Shown: piece after piece, positions 1 through 5,468 of the stretch
How positions within the stretch are numbered: position 1 is the stretch's first letter
Layout of the letters: every line of letters begins with the position of its first letter
The notes under the pieces: generated by a model
What the model was told of the DNA's origin: nothing
What the model saw: the letters and a program-made list of their open reading frames with translations, nothing else
Databases searched by the model: none
Source: Holophagaceae bacterium
GTDB taxonomy: Bacteria; Acidobacteriota; Holophagae; Holophagales; Holophagaceae
Reading direction: 5' to 3'
Length of the DNA: 7,739 bases
Assembly: GCA_025353305.1 (NCBI GenBank)
Contig: JANXQX010000082.1
Span: 1 to 7,739 of the forward strand
Translations under genes and position numbers: made by a program

Positions 1-145
1 CACAGTATTCCTGGCCCTGGTCCGTGTATTCCTCCCCCTTGGTGAGCATCGTATAGATGAGGCGGGCGAGCTTTTGGGGTGCGGCGCTGATGGCCTTGGG
101 CTTGTCCATGCGCGAGCACATGCACCTGAAGGTTGCGCCAAAGTG
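1..145 (-). pseudogene. IS110-family transposase, C-terminal remnant
   Basis: The minus strand reads ...HFGATFRCM, then KPKAISAAPQKLARLIYTML and TKGEEYTDQGQEYC, running off the left edge of the window. This pattern (KAI.A.A.KLARLIY.ML..G.EY) is the C-terminal tail of the second conserved domain (Transposase_20) of IS110-type transposases, which cut and rejoin DNA using a DEDD and serine active site. The catalytic parts lie far upstream in the protein and are absent: the similarity starts only about 145 bases into the window, and the frame reaches a TAA at 190-188. It is thus a 5'-truncated scrap, and its 3' end lies outside the window. I see no IS end next to it. I am fairly confident of the family and cannot name the particular IS. 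Confidence 0.6.
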
Positions 146-155
146 CGGACTGACT

Positions 156-179
156 TGTTCGCAGTGCTGTTCGCAGTGC
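156..179. repeat. 12-bp tandem duplication at the edge of the transposase scrap
   Basis: TGTTCGCAGTGC occurs twice head to tail (156-167 and 168-179). It sits exactly between the recognisable transposase remnant and the unrelated sequence to the right, so it may mark a repair scar at the truncation point. That origin is inferred. Confidence 0.7.
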
Positions 180-201
180 CGCTGCGGTTAAGGCACAGTG
201 A

Positions 202-231
202 TTGAGGGTTTACTCCCAATTCTGTTACTAT
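202..231 (+). promoter_or_regulatory. Candidate sigma-70 promoter for the small membrane protein
   Basis: TTGAGG at 202-207 and TACTAT at 226-231 are separated by 18 bases and lie about 30 bases before the ATG at 261. Both boxes are close to consensus and point at the gene; there is no experimental support. Confidence 0.4.
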
Positions 232-260
232 TTGCTCGAATTCACTTTCAGGCGTAAACC

Positions 261-494
261 ATGATTGCAACCTTATTTCTGGCCATTGGAATACTATTCT
301 CCTGGATGGTTTTCAATGCGTTTTCCTCGCAGGAAATCAAGGGCCGTGGATGGGGATTCAGCGTGCGAACCTACCATCGAGACAGCGAGCCCATCTGGTA
401 CTGGGTAACTTTTTCGTCGTACCTTGTCTGCGCAATTTGGGCCACCGCGTTTGGCGTTCTGGCAGCTTTCAAAATGCTCTCCAATTCAAAGTAG
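261..494 (+). CDS. Small two-helix inner-membrane protein, hypothetical
   Basis: The 77-residue product has an N-terminal hydrophobic segment (about residues 2-20, ATLFLAIGILFSWMVF) and a second one (about 46-70, IWYWVTF through LVCAIWATAFGVLAAF). A short polar stretch of about 25 residues lies between them (SSQEIKGRGWGFSVRTYHRD), with arginines and lysines that would favour a cytoplasmic side. The C-terminus is a short polar tail. No conserved catalytic residue is visible and I do not recognise the family. A plausible promoter lies upstream; the ribosome site before the ATG is weak (AGGCG, about seven bases away). It stands alone on its strand, between the IS remnant and the convergent DUF6788-type gene, so its role cannot be read from context. 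The two clean membrane segments and sensible composition make it a likely real gene. Confidence 0.6.
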   Translation: MIATLFLAIGILFSWMVFNAFSSQEIKGRGWGFSVRTYHRDSEPIWYWVTFSSYLVCAIWATAFGVLAAFKMLSNSK

Positions 495-568
495 ATCGCT
501 GTGCCTACCTGCATTCCGCACATGTACCGGCCAATATCTTCGTAATTTTATTGCTGATTTTAAAGAGT

Positions 569-901
569 TTACTTCTTTGCCGGTTTTTCAATGACCAGAC
601 CAACCGTCTCCTGCTCCCAGATCGTCAGGAGGCGAAGGATCTCCCGATAGTTGGCGACTGCCCCCTCCAGGACCTCGTACTGTTGCGGCGTAACGGTCTT
701 GTGTATCAGGTGGCCGTCCTGGTAGTGGTGCCACTCGAAGTAGGGTCCGTGGTAGGCCGAAGGGTCCTTGGCACAGCGGCAGTTGGCCTTGCCGCATGGC
801 TTTGTTCGCGACGACACCATACCCGAGACGACGAAGTCCATCCCTGCGATTGCCTCCCGCAGTTCGCGGGTCCGGGCTTCGATGGATGGAGGTTTCTTCA
901 T
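569..901 (-). CDS. DUF6788-type small protein with C-x4-C-x-C motif
   Basis: The 110-residue product matches the small DUF6788 pattern that I know mainly from neighbours of transposases. It has an N-terminal helix (about residues 6-20), then a basic segment with CGKANCRC (Cys36, Cys41, Cys43). Next come HGPYFEW (51-57), a DG turn (62-63) and a C-terminal helix with ANYREILRLLTIWEQ (83-97). The three cysteines and the HGPY motif suggest a metal or nucleic-acid contact, but no function is established. I chose the ATG at 901 because family members are about this long and AAGGGCA lies upstream. The frame stays open back to 979, across the transposon end at 943-932; that extra part encodes transposon sequence. 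The gene is co-oriented with Rep and the helix-turn-helix gene, and would follow Rep directly if the transposon were removed. Confidence 0.65.
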   Translation of the reverse strand: MKKPPSIEARTRELREAIAGMDFVVSGMVSSRTKPCGKANCRCAKDPSAYHGPYFEWHHYQDGHLIHKTVTPQQYEVLEGAVANYREILRLLTIWEQETVGLVIEKPAKK

Positions 902-919
902 GGGTTGCCCTTGACAACT

Positions 920-931
920 TGGATTCCAGAT
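920..931. repeat. Left flanking direct repeat of the transposon
   Basis: TGGATTCCAGAT abuts the left terminal inverted repeat and recurs exactly at 3417-3428. It is the best candidate for a target duplication. The sequence is itself nearly palindromic (TCTGGAATCCAGA), which suggests a palindromic target. Confidence 0.6.
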
Positions 932-943
932 CTCCTGACATAA
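932..943 (+). repeat. Left terminal inverted repeat
   Basis: CTCCTGACATAA is a perfect 12-bp match to the reverse complement of 3402-3413. Including the outer palindromic flank, the similarity extends to 18 of 19 bases. Confidence 0.65.
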
Positions 944-985
944 GCGCCAGCAATCCTCTGTGATTAGGAGAGATGTCAATTTGGG

Positions 986-1007
986 GGTGCGGACCCAAAG
1001 TTGTCCG
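986..1007 (+). repeat. Dyad motif copy A, upstream of the transposase
   Basis: The motif is GGTGCGGACCCAAA followed by two variable bases and TGTCCG. It contains the inverted pair CGGAC-N8-GTCCG. Two more copies lie inside the transposase gene. The position, about 35 bases before the start codon, suits an operator or a transposase-binding site; this role is inferred. Confidence 0.6.
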
Positions 1008-1028
1008 GTTGTTTGACTGCCGAGGCCT

Positions 1029-1034
1029 TGTAAT
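1029..1034 (+). promoter_or_regulatory. Candidate -10 box; transposase mRNA may be leaderless
   Basis: TGTAAT matches five of six -10 consensus positions and lies six bases before the ATG at 1041, so transcription could begin at or near the start codon. No good -35 box is at the proper distance, and only GGGCGG directly abuts the ATG, too close for a normal ribosome site. Confidence 0.25.
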
Positions 1035-1040
1035 GGGCGG

Positions 1041-3395
1041 ATGAACCAGCAGCTTCAGGGTGTGTTGTTTACAGAGCCGGATCCGCCAAGGGGTGAGAAG
1101 GACCGGGCAATCACGATCAATGGGCGATGTCAGCTCTTGGTATCCGGCGGGGATCGTGTGGTGATCGTGCAAGGTGTGGCCGTGGCGCACTTCCGCGAGG
1201 GCGATCGGGTGGGCGAAGCGCATGCGATGGTGAGCCTTGTGGACCTGGGGCACGCGCAGCAGAACGAGGTGGCGCGGGCCTTTGGTTGCTCGGACCGGAG
1301 TGTGCGCCGTTATCAGGGGCGTTTTGCGGAGGGCGGTCTTGCGGCGCTCGGGCGGCCGGATGGGTATCCGGCGGGCAGGCCCCGTCTCAAAGCGGCGCGC
1401 ATCCGCATGATCGAACAGCTCAAGACAGAAGGCCACTCGAACCGTGCGATCGCTTCGCGCATGGGGGTGGACGAGAAGGCCATCCGCAAGGTACTGAAAC
1501 GGCTCGGATGGCAGACCGGGCAGTTCCAGGCAGTTCCGCTGCCAGGGCTTGAGGATGCGGACCCAAACCTGTCCGAATCGCCGGGCGAAGGAGGAGGCAA
1601 GGTCTGCGCGGCAGCCCATTCAACGGCCTGTCCCGTGGATGAAGCCCTTTCCGCGGGTGCGGACCCAAACGTGTCCGAGGCACCCGGAGAAGGGCCGGAG
1701 GAAGCGTTCTCCTTCTCGCTCGATACGGATCCCCTGAACCGAGTGAATGACCGCATGCTGGCCTACCATGGCCTTATTGCCGATGCGCTGCCGATCTTTG
1801 GTCCAGGGAAGGCCGTGCCTGGCGCGGGGGTGCTGCTAGCGGTCCCCATTCTGCTGGCCGCAGGCGTGCTCGATTGTGCCGCCGACGTCTATGGCAGCCT
1901 TGGACCGGCTTTCCATGGCCTCCGAACAACGCTTATGACTTTCCTACTCATGTCGCTGCTGCGCATCAAGCGGCCCGAGGGACTGAAGGAACATTCACCC
2001 ACGGGGCTGGGACGCATCCTGGGGCTTGATCGCATCATGGAAGTCAAAACCCTTCGCGGCAAGCTCGCGCGACTCGCGGCCACCGGGCGTTCCACCGAAT
2101 TTGGACAGTTGTTGTCAAAACGGCGGAGCGAAGTTCTAGGACCTGCCTTGGGCTTCCTGTATGTGGACGGCCACGTGCGCGTCTACAGCGGCAAGCATGA
2201 TCTCCCGAAGGCCCACGTAACGCGCCTTCGAATCGCCTTGCCATCCACCACGGACTACTTCGTCAACGATGAGAGAGGTGAGCCACTGTTCGTCGTGACC
2301 GCACCTGCCAATGCCGGTCTCACAAAGATGCTTCTCACGATCGTGACGGAAGCCAAGGCGCTCATCCCCGGACGCCGGATGACCGTTGTTTTCGATCGCG
2401 GTGGCTATTGCTTCGATCTTTTCAAGAAGCTCATCGAGGAGGAGGTCGATCTCCTCACCTATCGCAAAGGCACCCACGATCCAGCGCCGGCAGAGGCTTG
2501 CCACGATTGTTCCTTCACCCACGCTGGAGAGACGCTCACCTACCTCCTCGCGGACGAGGAGGTGGCCCTTCGCGAAGGCCTCACCCTGCGCCAGATCACG
2601 CGTCTATGCGAGAACGGACACCAGACGACGATCCTCACGTCGCGCCGGGATCTGACCGCGGCCGAAATCGCCTTCCGCATGTTTGAACGCTGGCGGCAGG
2701 AGAACTTCTTCAAGTACATGCGGGAGGAATTCGCGCTCGACGCGCTGGTGGACTACGGCACCGAGCCCGATGACCCCGTGCGCGAGGTGCCCAACCCTGT
2801 CTGGCGTGGGCTGGATGCCAAGCTACGGAAAGCCCGGACGGAACTCGAAAGACTGTGTGCCTGCTTCGGTCTGGATGTCATCCTCGACAAAGAGCATCTG
2901 CGCGAATTCGTGAAACCTTCCATGACGAAGAAGAACGCCAACACCAGCCTGGAGGGTGCCTTCATCGAAGCGGCACGTCTCGCCGTGGATCTCCAGAAAG
3001 CCCGCGATGCCGTCCCCCGCCGCGTTCCCATCAGCCAGATATCCAAGGGAGAAGTGCGCAAACTCGCCGTCGAACGAAAGCATCTGACCACCGTGCTCAA
3101 AATGGCGGCCTATCGCGCCGAGAGCGACCTGTTCCGGCTGCTGCAACCCTTCTATGCCCGCAGTGAAGATGAAGGAAGGACGCTGCTCCAAAGTGCCTTC
3201 AACTCCCCTGCGGACTTTGAAGTGACCAGCAACGCACTGCGTGTGACCCTCGCCCCGCTGAGTTCCCCGCACCGCACCAAAGCCATTGCCGCCCTCTGCC
3301 ATGAACTCAACAAAGCCCCCGTTCGGTACCCCGGCACCAAGCTGACCCTTCGCTTCGCCGTGGCGGACCTTTACCCCGAAACCGGACAGTTCTGA
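1041..3395 (+). CDS. DDE transposase of 784 residues, putative-transposase type
   Basis: The product would bind the element's ends and catalyse strand cleavage and transfer. Two helix-turn-helix units open the protein (about 70-100, with EVARAFGCSDRSVRRY, and 113-156, with NRAIASRMGVDEKAIRKVL). A flexible linker follows (about 160-230) with a duplicated ADPN(L/V)SE(S/A)PGEG unit at 173-184 and 207-218. A helical segment precedes the catalytic core (FHGLRTTLMTFLLMSLLRIK, 291-310). The core shows YVDGH (Asp376), VFDRGGY (Asp452) and RWRQENFFKY (Glu554), a credible DDE triad. A long C-terminal region ends in RYPGTKLTLRF (762-771), typical of this group of long transposases. An in-frame stop at 1014-1016 excludes a much longer N-terminus. 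The frame is intact throughout, so the protein may still be active. I recognise the group from bacterial putative transposases but cannot place it in a named IS family with confidence. Confidence 0.85.
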   Translation: MNQQLQGVLFTEPDPPRGEKDRAITINGRCQLLVSGGDRVVIVQGVAVAHFREGDRVGEAHAMVSLVDLGHAQQNEVARAFGCSDRSVRRYQGRFAEGGLAALGRPDGYPAGRPRLKAARIRMIEQLKTEGHSNRAIASRMGVDEKAIRKVLKRLGWQTGQFQAVPLPGLEDADPNLSESPGEGGGKVCAAAHSTACPVDEALSAGADPNVSEAPGEGPEEAFSFSLDTDPLNRVNDRMLAYHGLIADALPIFGPGKAVPGAGVLLAVPILLAAGVLDCAADVYGSLGPAFHGLRTTLMTFLLMSLLRIKRPEGLKEHSPTGLGRILGLDRIMEVKTLRGKLARLAATGRSTEFGQLLSKRRSEVLGPALGFLYVDGHVRVYSGKHDLPKAHVTRLRIALPSTTDYFVNDERGEPLFVVTAPANAGLTKMLLTIVTEAKALIPGRRMTVVFDRGGYCFDLFKKLIEEEVDLLTYRKGTHDPAPAEACHDCSFTHAGETLTYLLADEEVALREGLTLRQITRLCENGHQTTILTSRRDLTAAEIAFRMFERWRQENFFKYMREEFALDALVDYGTEPDDPVREVPNPVWRGLDAKLRKARTELERLCACFGLDVILDKEHLREFVKPSMTKKNANTSLEGAFIEAARLAVDLQKARDAVPRRVPISQISKGEVRKLAVERKHLTTVLKMAAYRAESDLFRLLQPFYARSEDEGRTLLQSAFNSPADFEVTSNALRVTLAPLSSPHRTKAIAALCHELNKAPVRYPGTKLTLRFAVADLYPETGQF
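1554..1575 (+). repeat. Dyad motif copy B, inside the transposase linker
   Basis: The copy starts GATGCGGACCCAAA and ends TGTCCG, with CGGAC-N8-GTCCG intact. It encodes the start of the first linker repeat, DADPNLSE. Confidence 0.6.
1656..1677 (+). repeat. Dyad motif copy C, inside the transposase linker
   Basis: The copy starts GGTGCGGACCCAAA and ends TGTCCG. It lies 102 bases (34 codons) after copy B, in the same frame, and encodes GADPNVSE. Similarity with copy B continues downstream at the protein level (PGEG). Confidence 0.6.
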
Positions 3396-3401
3396 CGGAG
3401 G

Positions 3402-3413
3402 TTATGTCAGGAG
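3402..3413 (-). repeat. Right terminal inverted repeat; supplies the Rep stop codon
   Basis: TTATGTCAGGAG is the exact reverse complement of the left end. On the minus strand these 12 bases are the last codons of the Rep frame: Leu, Leu, Thr and the TAA stop. Confidence 0.65.
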
Positions 3414-4589
3414 TTCTGGATTCCAGATGCCATCGCGCAGGTAATCACCAGGAAGGCCTGACACGATCCACTCGCCCGGATGCTCTGGATCGGGGATGTA
3501 GCAGGCGATGTCATCGGCCTTGGTGCAGTATTTCAAGGTCTCCTGGATGGCGGCTTCCAAGGACATGGCGCTATCGCCCCGGCGTGTCTTGCGCTTGACG
3601 GCTTGAACGTGGATGCAGGCGGTGATGGCTTTGGCGCGGTTTTCCATCTTGGGATAGAGGTCTTCCAGTTCGAACCCGTAGACACGGCGCGTAGCCGTTC
3701 GCAGGCAGGCCCACCACGCCGCCGCCAAATCGGCTTGGGACACGTAGCGCGCCCAGGCCAGCAAGTGGAAATGCGGGTGATGCAATACAACCCCATCCCA
3801 GAACGATTTGCGGGTGACCTCAAAGCCACGGAAAGCGGCGAAGACAGTGGCTTTGAAGATGTCCAACTTGCGAAAGAGGGACCAGGCCAAGAACATGCGT
3901 TCCTCTTCCCGTGCCTCGCAAGCGCTCGACACGATGGAGGGATCTAGCGTTGGTGTGGTGAGTGTCCAGGCGACAGGCAACACTTTTCCCGCCTCTTTCG
4001 TGTCGTACGCCACAGCCCACAGACGGCGCCGAACGTGCCAGATTGCCTCGCGGGCCTTCTTTCTGGAACGCACACTCAGCCGCCGTTGGTAGGCGGGTGC
4101 ATAACGAATGGAAGCGCCGAAGCCAGATCCACCCATGCCGAAAATCCGATCTCCATGGTGGCCCACCACGCCGTACGGAGTTTGGGATTCGAGCAGCAGG
4201 AGTGCGGCAGAACGCAGGGCCAGGCCTTCGCCTGGTTTGGCCATGACCTCAAGCCCATCGGCATCCAGGAGGATCACTTCTCCTGTGTCATCCCGGCTCA
4301 AGCGCACCTTCCCGCCCGCAATGGATTCCGCCAGCGCCGAGGCATAGCGAGATGCGGAACAGGCGCGGTACTGCGCCGTGCGAACCGCTTCCGTCCATGC
4401 GTCGAGGACTTCTCCAGAAGTGGGATCGACGACGAGCGGGCCTTCTGGTGAATCGAGAATGGCCAGGCCGTCCCATGTCGCAGGACATGGCAAAGCCGGG
4501 GTGTTCCGAGCGCCCTTGTGCGGGGAGTTCGATCCACCTTCCAACGTAATTGTGTGCAAGGTTGCAGCCACGCTTGCGCGCAGACACAC
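3402..4589 (-). CDS. rep: Rolling-circle replication initiator, HUH endonuclease (Rep_1 type), 3' end altered
   Basis: The 395-residue product carries the three landmarks of rolling-circle initiators that nick the double-strand origin and stay bound to the 5' end. Motif 1 is LPVAWTLTTPTL (204-215). Motif 2 is the metal-binding HUH site in HHPHFHLLAWARYV (His273-Phe-His275). Motif 3 is QETLKYCTK (349-357), where Glu350 and Tyr354 have the same E-x3-Y spacing as the catalytic Glu210/Tyr214 of the pC194 initiator. The N-terminal 160 residues are variable and unassigned. The start is a GTG, and no ribosome site is strong, so it is uncertain. The gene follows the helix-turn-helix gene by 49 bases on the same strand, probably as one operon. 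The C-terminus is unusual: the last four codons are the end of the inserted transposon, so the protein is probably truncated or altered. The nickase core is complete. Confidence 0.8.
   Translation of the reverse strand: MCLRASVAATLHTITLEGGSNSPHKGARNTPALPCPATWDGLAILDSPEGPLVVDPTSGEVLDAWTEAVRTAQYRACSASRYASALAESIAGGKVRLSRDDTGEVILLDADGLEVMAKPGEGLALRSAALLLLESQTPYGVVGHHGDRIFGMGGSGFGASIRYAPAYQRRLSVRSRKKAREAIWHVRRRLWAVAYDTKEAGKVLPVAWTLTTPTLDPSIVSSACEAREEERMFLAWSLFRKLDIFKATVFAAFRGFEVTRKSFWDGVVLHHPHFHLLAWARYVSQADLAAAWWACLRTATRRVYGFELEDLYPKMENRAKAITACIHVQAVKRKTRRGDSAMSLEAAIQETLKYCTKADDIACYIPDPEHPGEWIVSGLPGDYLRDGIWNPELLT
3417..3428. repeat. Right flanking direct repeat of the transposon
   Basis: TGGATTCCAGAT is identical to 920-931, three bases outside the right terminal repeat. 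On the minus strand it encodes Ile-Trp-Asn-Pro, in the same phase as the copy on the DUF6788 side. Confidence 0.6.
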
Positions 4590-4638
4590 CCCAGGCAGAG
4601 CCAGGGCTCAATGGCCTGAAAGGCGCGTCAGCGTTTGA

Positions 4639-4884
4639 TTAGCGGCGCTGGTAGTAGGGGCCGGGATCTACCGTGGACCGGCGCCGCTGAGCTTCCAGCC
4701 AGCGCGTGATGTCGTCCATGGTGTAGAGCACCCGGCGAGGGCTGATGCGCAGATACTCGGGGCCTTCGCCCGTCATGCGGAGGCGCTGGAGATAGGCCTT
4801 CTTCATGCCCAGGTATTCGGCGGCTTGTTGGGTCGTGAGGAAGGGAGTCTTCACGGGCTCTGGGGTTTCCTTGCGGGTAGCCAT
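4639..4884 (-). CDS. Excisionase/AlpA-like helix-turn-helix protein
   Basis: The 81-residue product shows the compact winged helix-turn-helix pattern of the excisionase family (HTH_17, MerR-like). FLTTQQAAEYLGMKKAYLQRL (15-35) forms the turn and recognition helix. A wing with GPEYLRISPRRVLYTMDDITRWLEAQRRR (41-69) follows, where the R.V.Y..DDI..WLEA signature is typical. Such proteins bend DNA in excision or act as transcription regulators, and here regulating rep or organising the origin is likely. I chose the ATG at 4884 because TTGGAGG lies five bases upstream. The frame is open back to 5037, but nothing there looks coding. It is the first gene of the minus-strand operon with rep, and a 7-bp hairpin lies just before its ribosome site. 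Confidence 0.8.
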   Translation of the reverse strand: MATRKETPEPVKTPFLTTQQAAEYLGMKKAYLQRLRMTGEGPEYLRISPRRVLYTMDDITRWLEAQRRRSTVDPGPYYQRR

Positions 4885-4900
4885 TGCGGCCTCCAAGGCG

Positions 4901-4925
4901 CCGGGGTACGTTGCAGGAACCCCGG
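4901..4925 (-). promoter_or_regulatory. Leader hairpin directly before the helix-turn-helix gene
   Basis: CCGGGGT (4901-4907) pairs perfectly with ACCCCGG (4919-4925) across an 11-base loop. On the minus-strand mRNA the stem ends a few bases before the TTGGAGG ribosome site, so it could act as an operator (binding site for the gene's own product) or modulate translation. Confidence 0.4.
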
Positions 4926-4943
4926 TAATTGCACCCTTCCGTC

Positions 4944-4972
4944 TTGCGAACCGCGCATCCCAGCCGCACAAT
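4944..4972 (+). promoter_or_regulatory. Candidate promoter for an antisense RNA
   Basis: TTGCGA (4944-4949) and CACAAT (4967-4972) are separated by 17 bases on the plus strand and match consensus at four of six positions each. Transcription would begin near 4979 and run into the terminator-like hairpin at 5012-5055. Weak on its own; supported only by the pairing with that hairpin. Confidence 0.25.
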
Positions 4973-5011
4973 AGCTGAACTACGCTGCCGCAAGGCAACG
5001 CGAGTGGCACA

Positions 5012-5055
5012 CCTCCCATGGCTCGTTTCCAAGCCAACCATGGGGGGATTTTTTT
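5012..5055 (+). terminator. Terminator-like hairpin on the strand opposite the operon
   Basis: CCTCCCATGG (5012-5021) pairs with CCATGGGGGG (5038-5047), ten pairs with one G-T, across a 16-base loop. After one A, seven T follow (5049-5055). Only the plus strand has the T run, so the structure ends plus-strand transcripts. No plus-strand protein gene precedes it, which points to a short RNA antisense to the minus-strand leader. Confidence 0.5.
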
Positions 5056-5194
5056 GTACTTCCAACGGTGCTGGTGAGCCTCATTGTCCTCGATAAGGTA
5101 GGGTGGTTCGATTCGATGCGCTACAAGTATTTTTATTGCAACACTTACTGGCTAGACTATAGCCTGGCCTAGGGGTGTGGGTAAACGTCCTGCT

Positions 5195-5237
5195 TGCCTC
5201 CTTTCTGAGCCCAGGTGTGGGCCTCACATGAGAGGCA
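5195..5237. other. Two-tier hairpin in the non-coding region
   Basis: An outer stem TGCCTC (5195-5200) with GAGGCA (5232-5237) encloses an inner stem GCCCA (5209-5213) with TGGGC (5218-5222) and a GGTG tetraloop. The stems are short; an RNA structure or origin element is possible. Confidence 0.3.
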
Positions 5238-5265
5238 GTTCTTTTGTGTGTGGCACCGGCAGAAG

Positions 5266-5333
5266 AGGGCGGACAGTCCCTTTCGGGCTCACCTGACCAC
5301 GCGCATCAGGTGATCGAGTCGAAGGGCGGCCCT
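5266..5333. other. Long nested hairpin, candidate origin or structured RNA
   Basis: Three complementary pairs nest in order: AGGGC (5266-5270) with GCCCT (5329-5333); CCCTTTCG (5278-5285) with CGAAGGG (5320-5326), one bulge; TCACCTGA (5289-5296) with TCAGGTGA (5306-5313), perfect, with a 9-base loop. The whole folds as one imperfect 68-base hairpin on either strand. No ORF uses this stretch. It could be an origin of the Rep module or an RNA element. Confidence 0.4.
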
Positions 5334-5356
5334 GTATCTTTGCCGTAGCTGAACGC

Positions 5357-5382
5357 AAAAGAGCCGCCTTGTGGGCGGCTCT
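5357..5382 (-). terminator. Rho-independent terminator after the tRNA fragment
   Basis: On the minus strand AGAGCCGCC pairs perfectly with GGCGGCTCT across a 5-base loop, followed by TTT. It lies 16 bases past the CCA end of the tRNA fragment on the same strand, as expected for the original terminator of that tRNA gene. Confidence 0.75.
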
Positions 5383-5397
5383 AAGTGTTGTATTTAG

Positions 5398-5444
5398 TGG
5401 TGGTCCCGGAGCGATTCGAACGCCCGACCCTCAGATTCGTAGTC
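5398..5444 (-). tRNA. 3' fragment of tRNA-Arg(ACG), integrase attachment site remnant
   Basis: The minus strand shows the 3' part of a tRNA: anticodon loop CTACGAA (5442-5436; anticodon ACG), anticodon-stem 3' strand TCTGA, variable loop, T arm GGGCG-TTCGAAT-CGCTC (5425-5409), acceptor strand CGGGACC, discriminator A and encoded CCA ending at 5398. Going further 5', the stem partner, D arm and the GGTCCCG needed for the acceptor are missing; the tRNA match stops at about 5444. Tyrosine integrases commonly use exactly this part (anticodon loop to 3' end) as core site. The integrase starts about 130 bases away, so this is probably attL or attR of its element, not a working tRNA. Confidence 0.7.
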
Positions 5445-5468
5445 CTATTCTTCGCAAAATAGAGATTG

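Larger units (their letters stand above)
932..3413 (+). mobile_element. 2482-bp transposon carrying one long DDE transposase
   Basis: The ends are CTCCTGACATAA (932-943) and its exact reverse complement TTATGTCAGGAG (3402-3413). They enclose a single transposase gene with short margins, about 97 bases on the left and 6 on the right. Outside the ends lies a 12-bp direct repeat, adjacent on the left and three bases away on the right, consistent with target duplication with slight drift or a 15-bp duplication carrying three changes. The element sits inside the minus-strand Rep/DUF6788 reading frame. A second, shorter matching pair lies just inside the ends: TGTCCGGTT at 1002-1010 and its complement AACCGGACA at 3380-3388, possibly internal transposase-binding sites. 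The assignment to an IS family is open. Confidence 0.6.
4885..5397. other. Non-coding, structure-rich region before the operon
   Basis: About 510 bases lie between the start of the helix-turn-helix gene and the tRNA fragment without a convincing gene on either strand. They contain a leader hairpin (4901-4925), a terminator-like hairpin on the plus strand (5012-5055), two nested hairpins (5195-5237 and 5266-5333) and a terminator beside the tRNA fragment. A replication origin with control signals for the Rep module would fit here, but no nick site can be pointed out with certainty. Confidence 0.5.

Noticed and set aside
350..943. 197-codon plus-strand open frame ending in WIPDLLT
   Set aside because: It is a shadow of the membrane protein and of the DUF6788-type gene. 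Its end resembles the Rep end (WNPELLT) only because both use the transposon terminal repeat and the flanking direct repeat.
902..979. N-terminal extension of the DUF6788-type gene to an ATG at 979
   Set aside because: Most of the extension is transposon sequence (932-979), and the family length fits the ATG at 901.
588..1619. Long 343-codon minus-strand open frame
   Set aside because: It overlaps the start of the well-supported transposase and the DUF6788-type gene in other frames. Its product is rich in Arg, Pro and His with no motif, a typical shadow in GC-rich DNA.
2136..2522. 128-codon minus-strand frame with protein-like composition
   Set aside because: It lies wholly inside the catalytic core of the transposase, whose frame is supported by the DDE motifs.
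4885..5037. N-terminal extension of the helix-turn-helix gene
   Set aside because: A strong ribosome site precedes the ATG at 4884, and the extra 51 residues show no family likeness.
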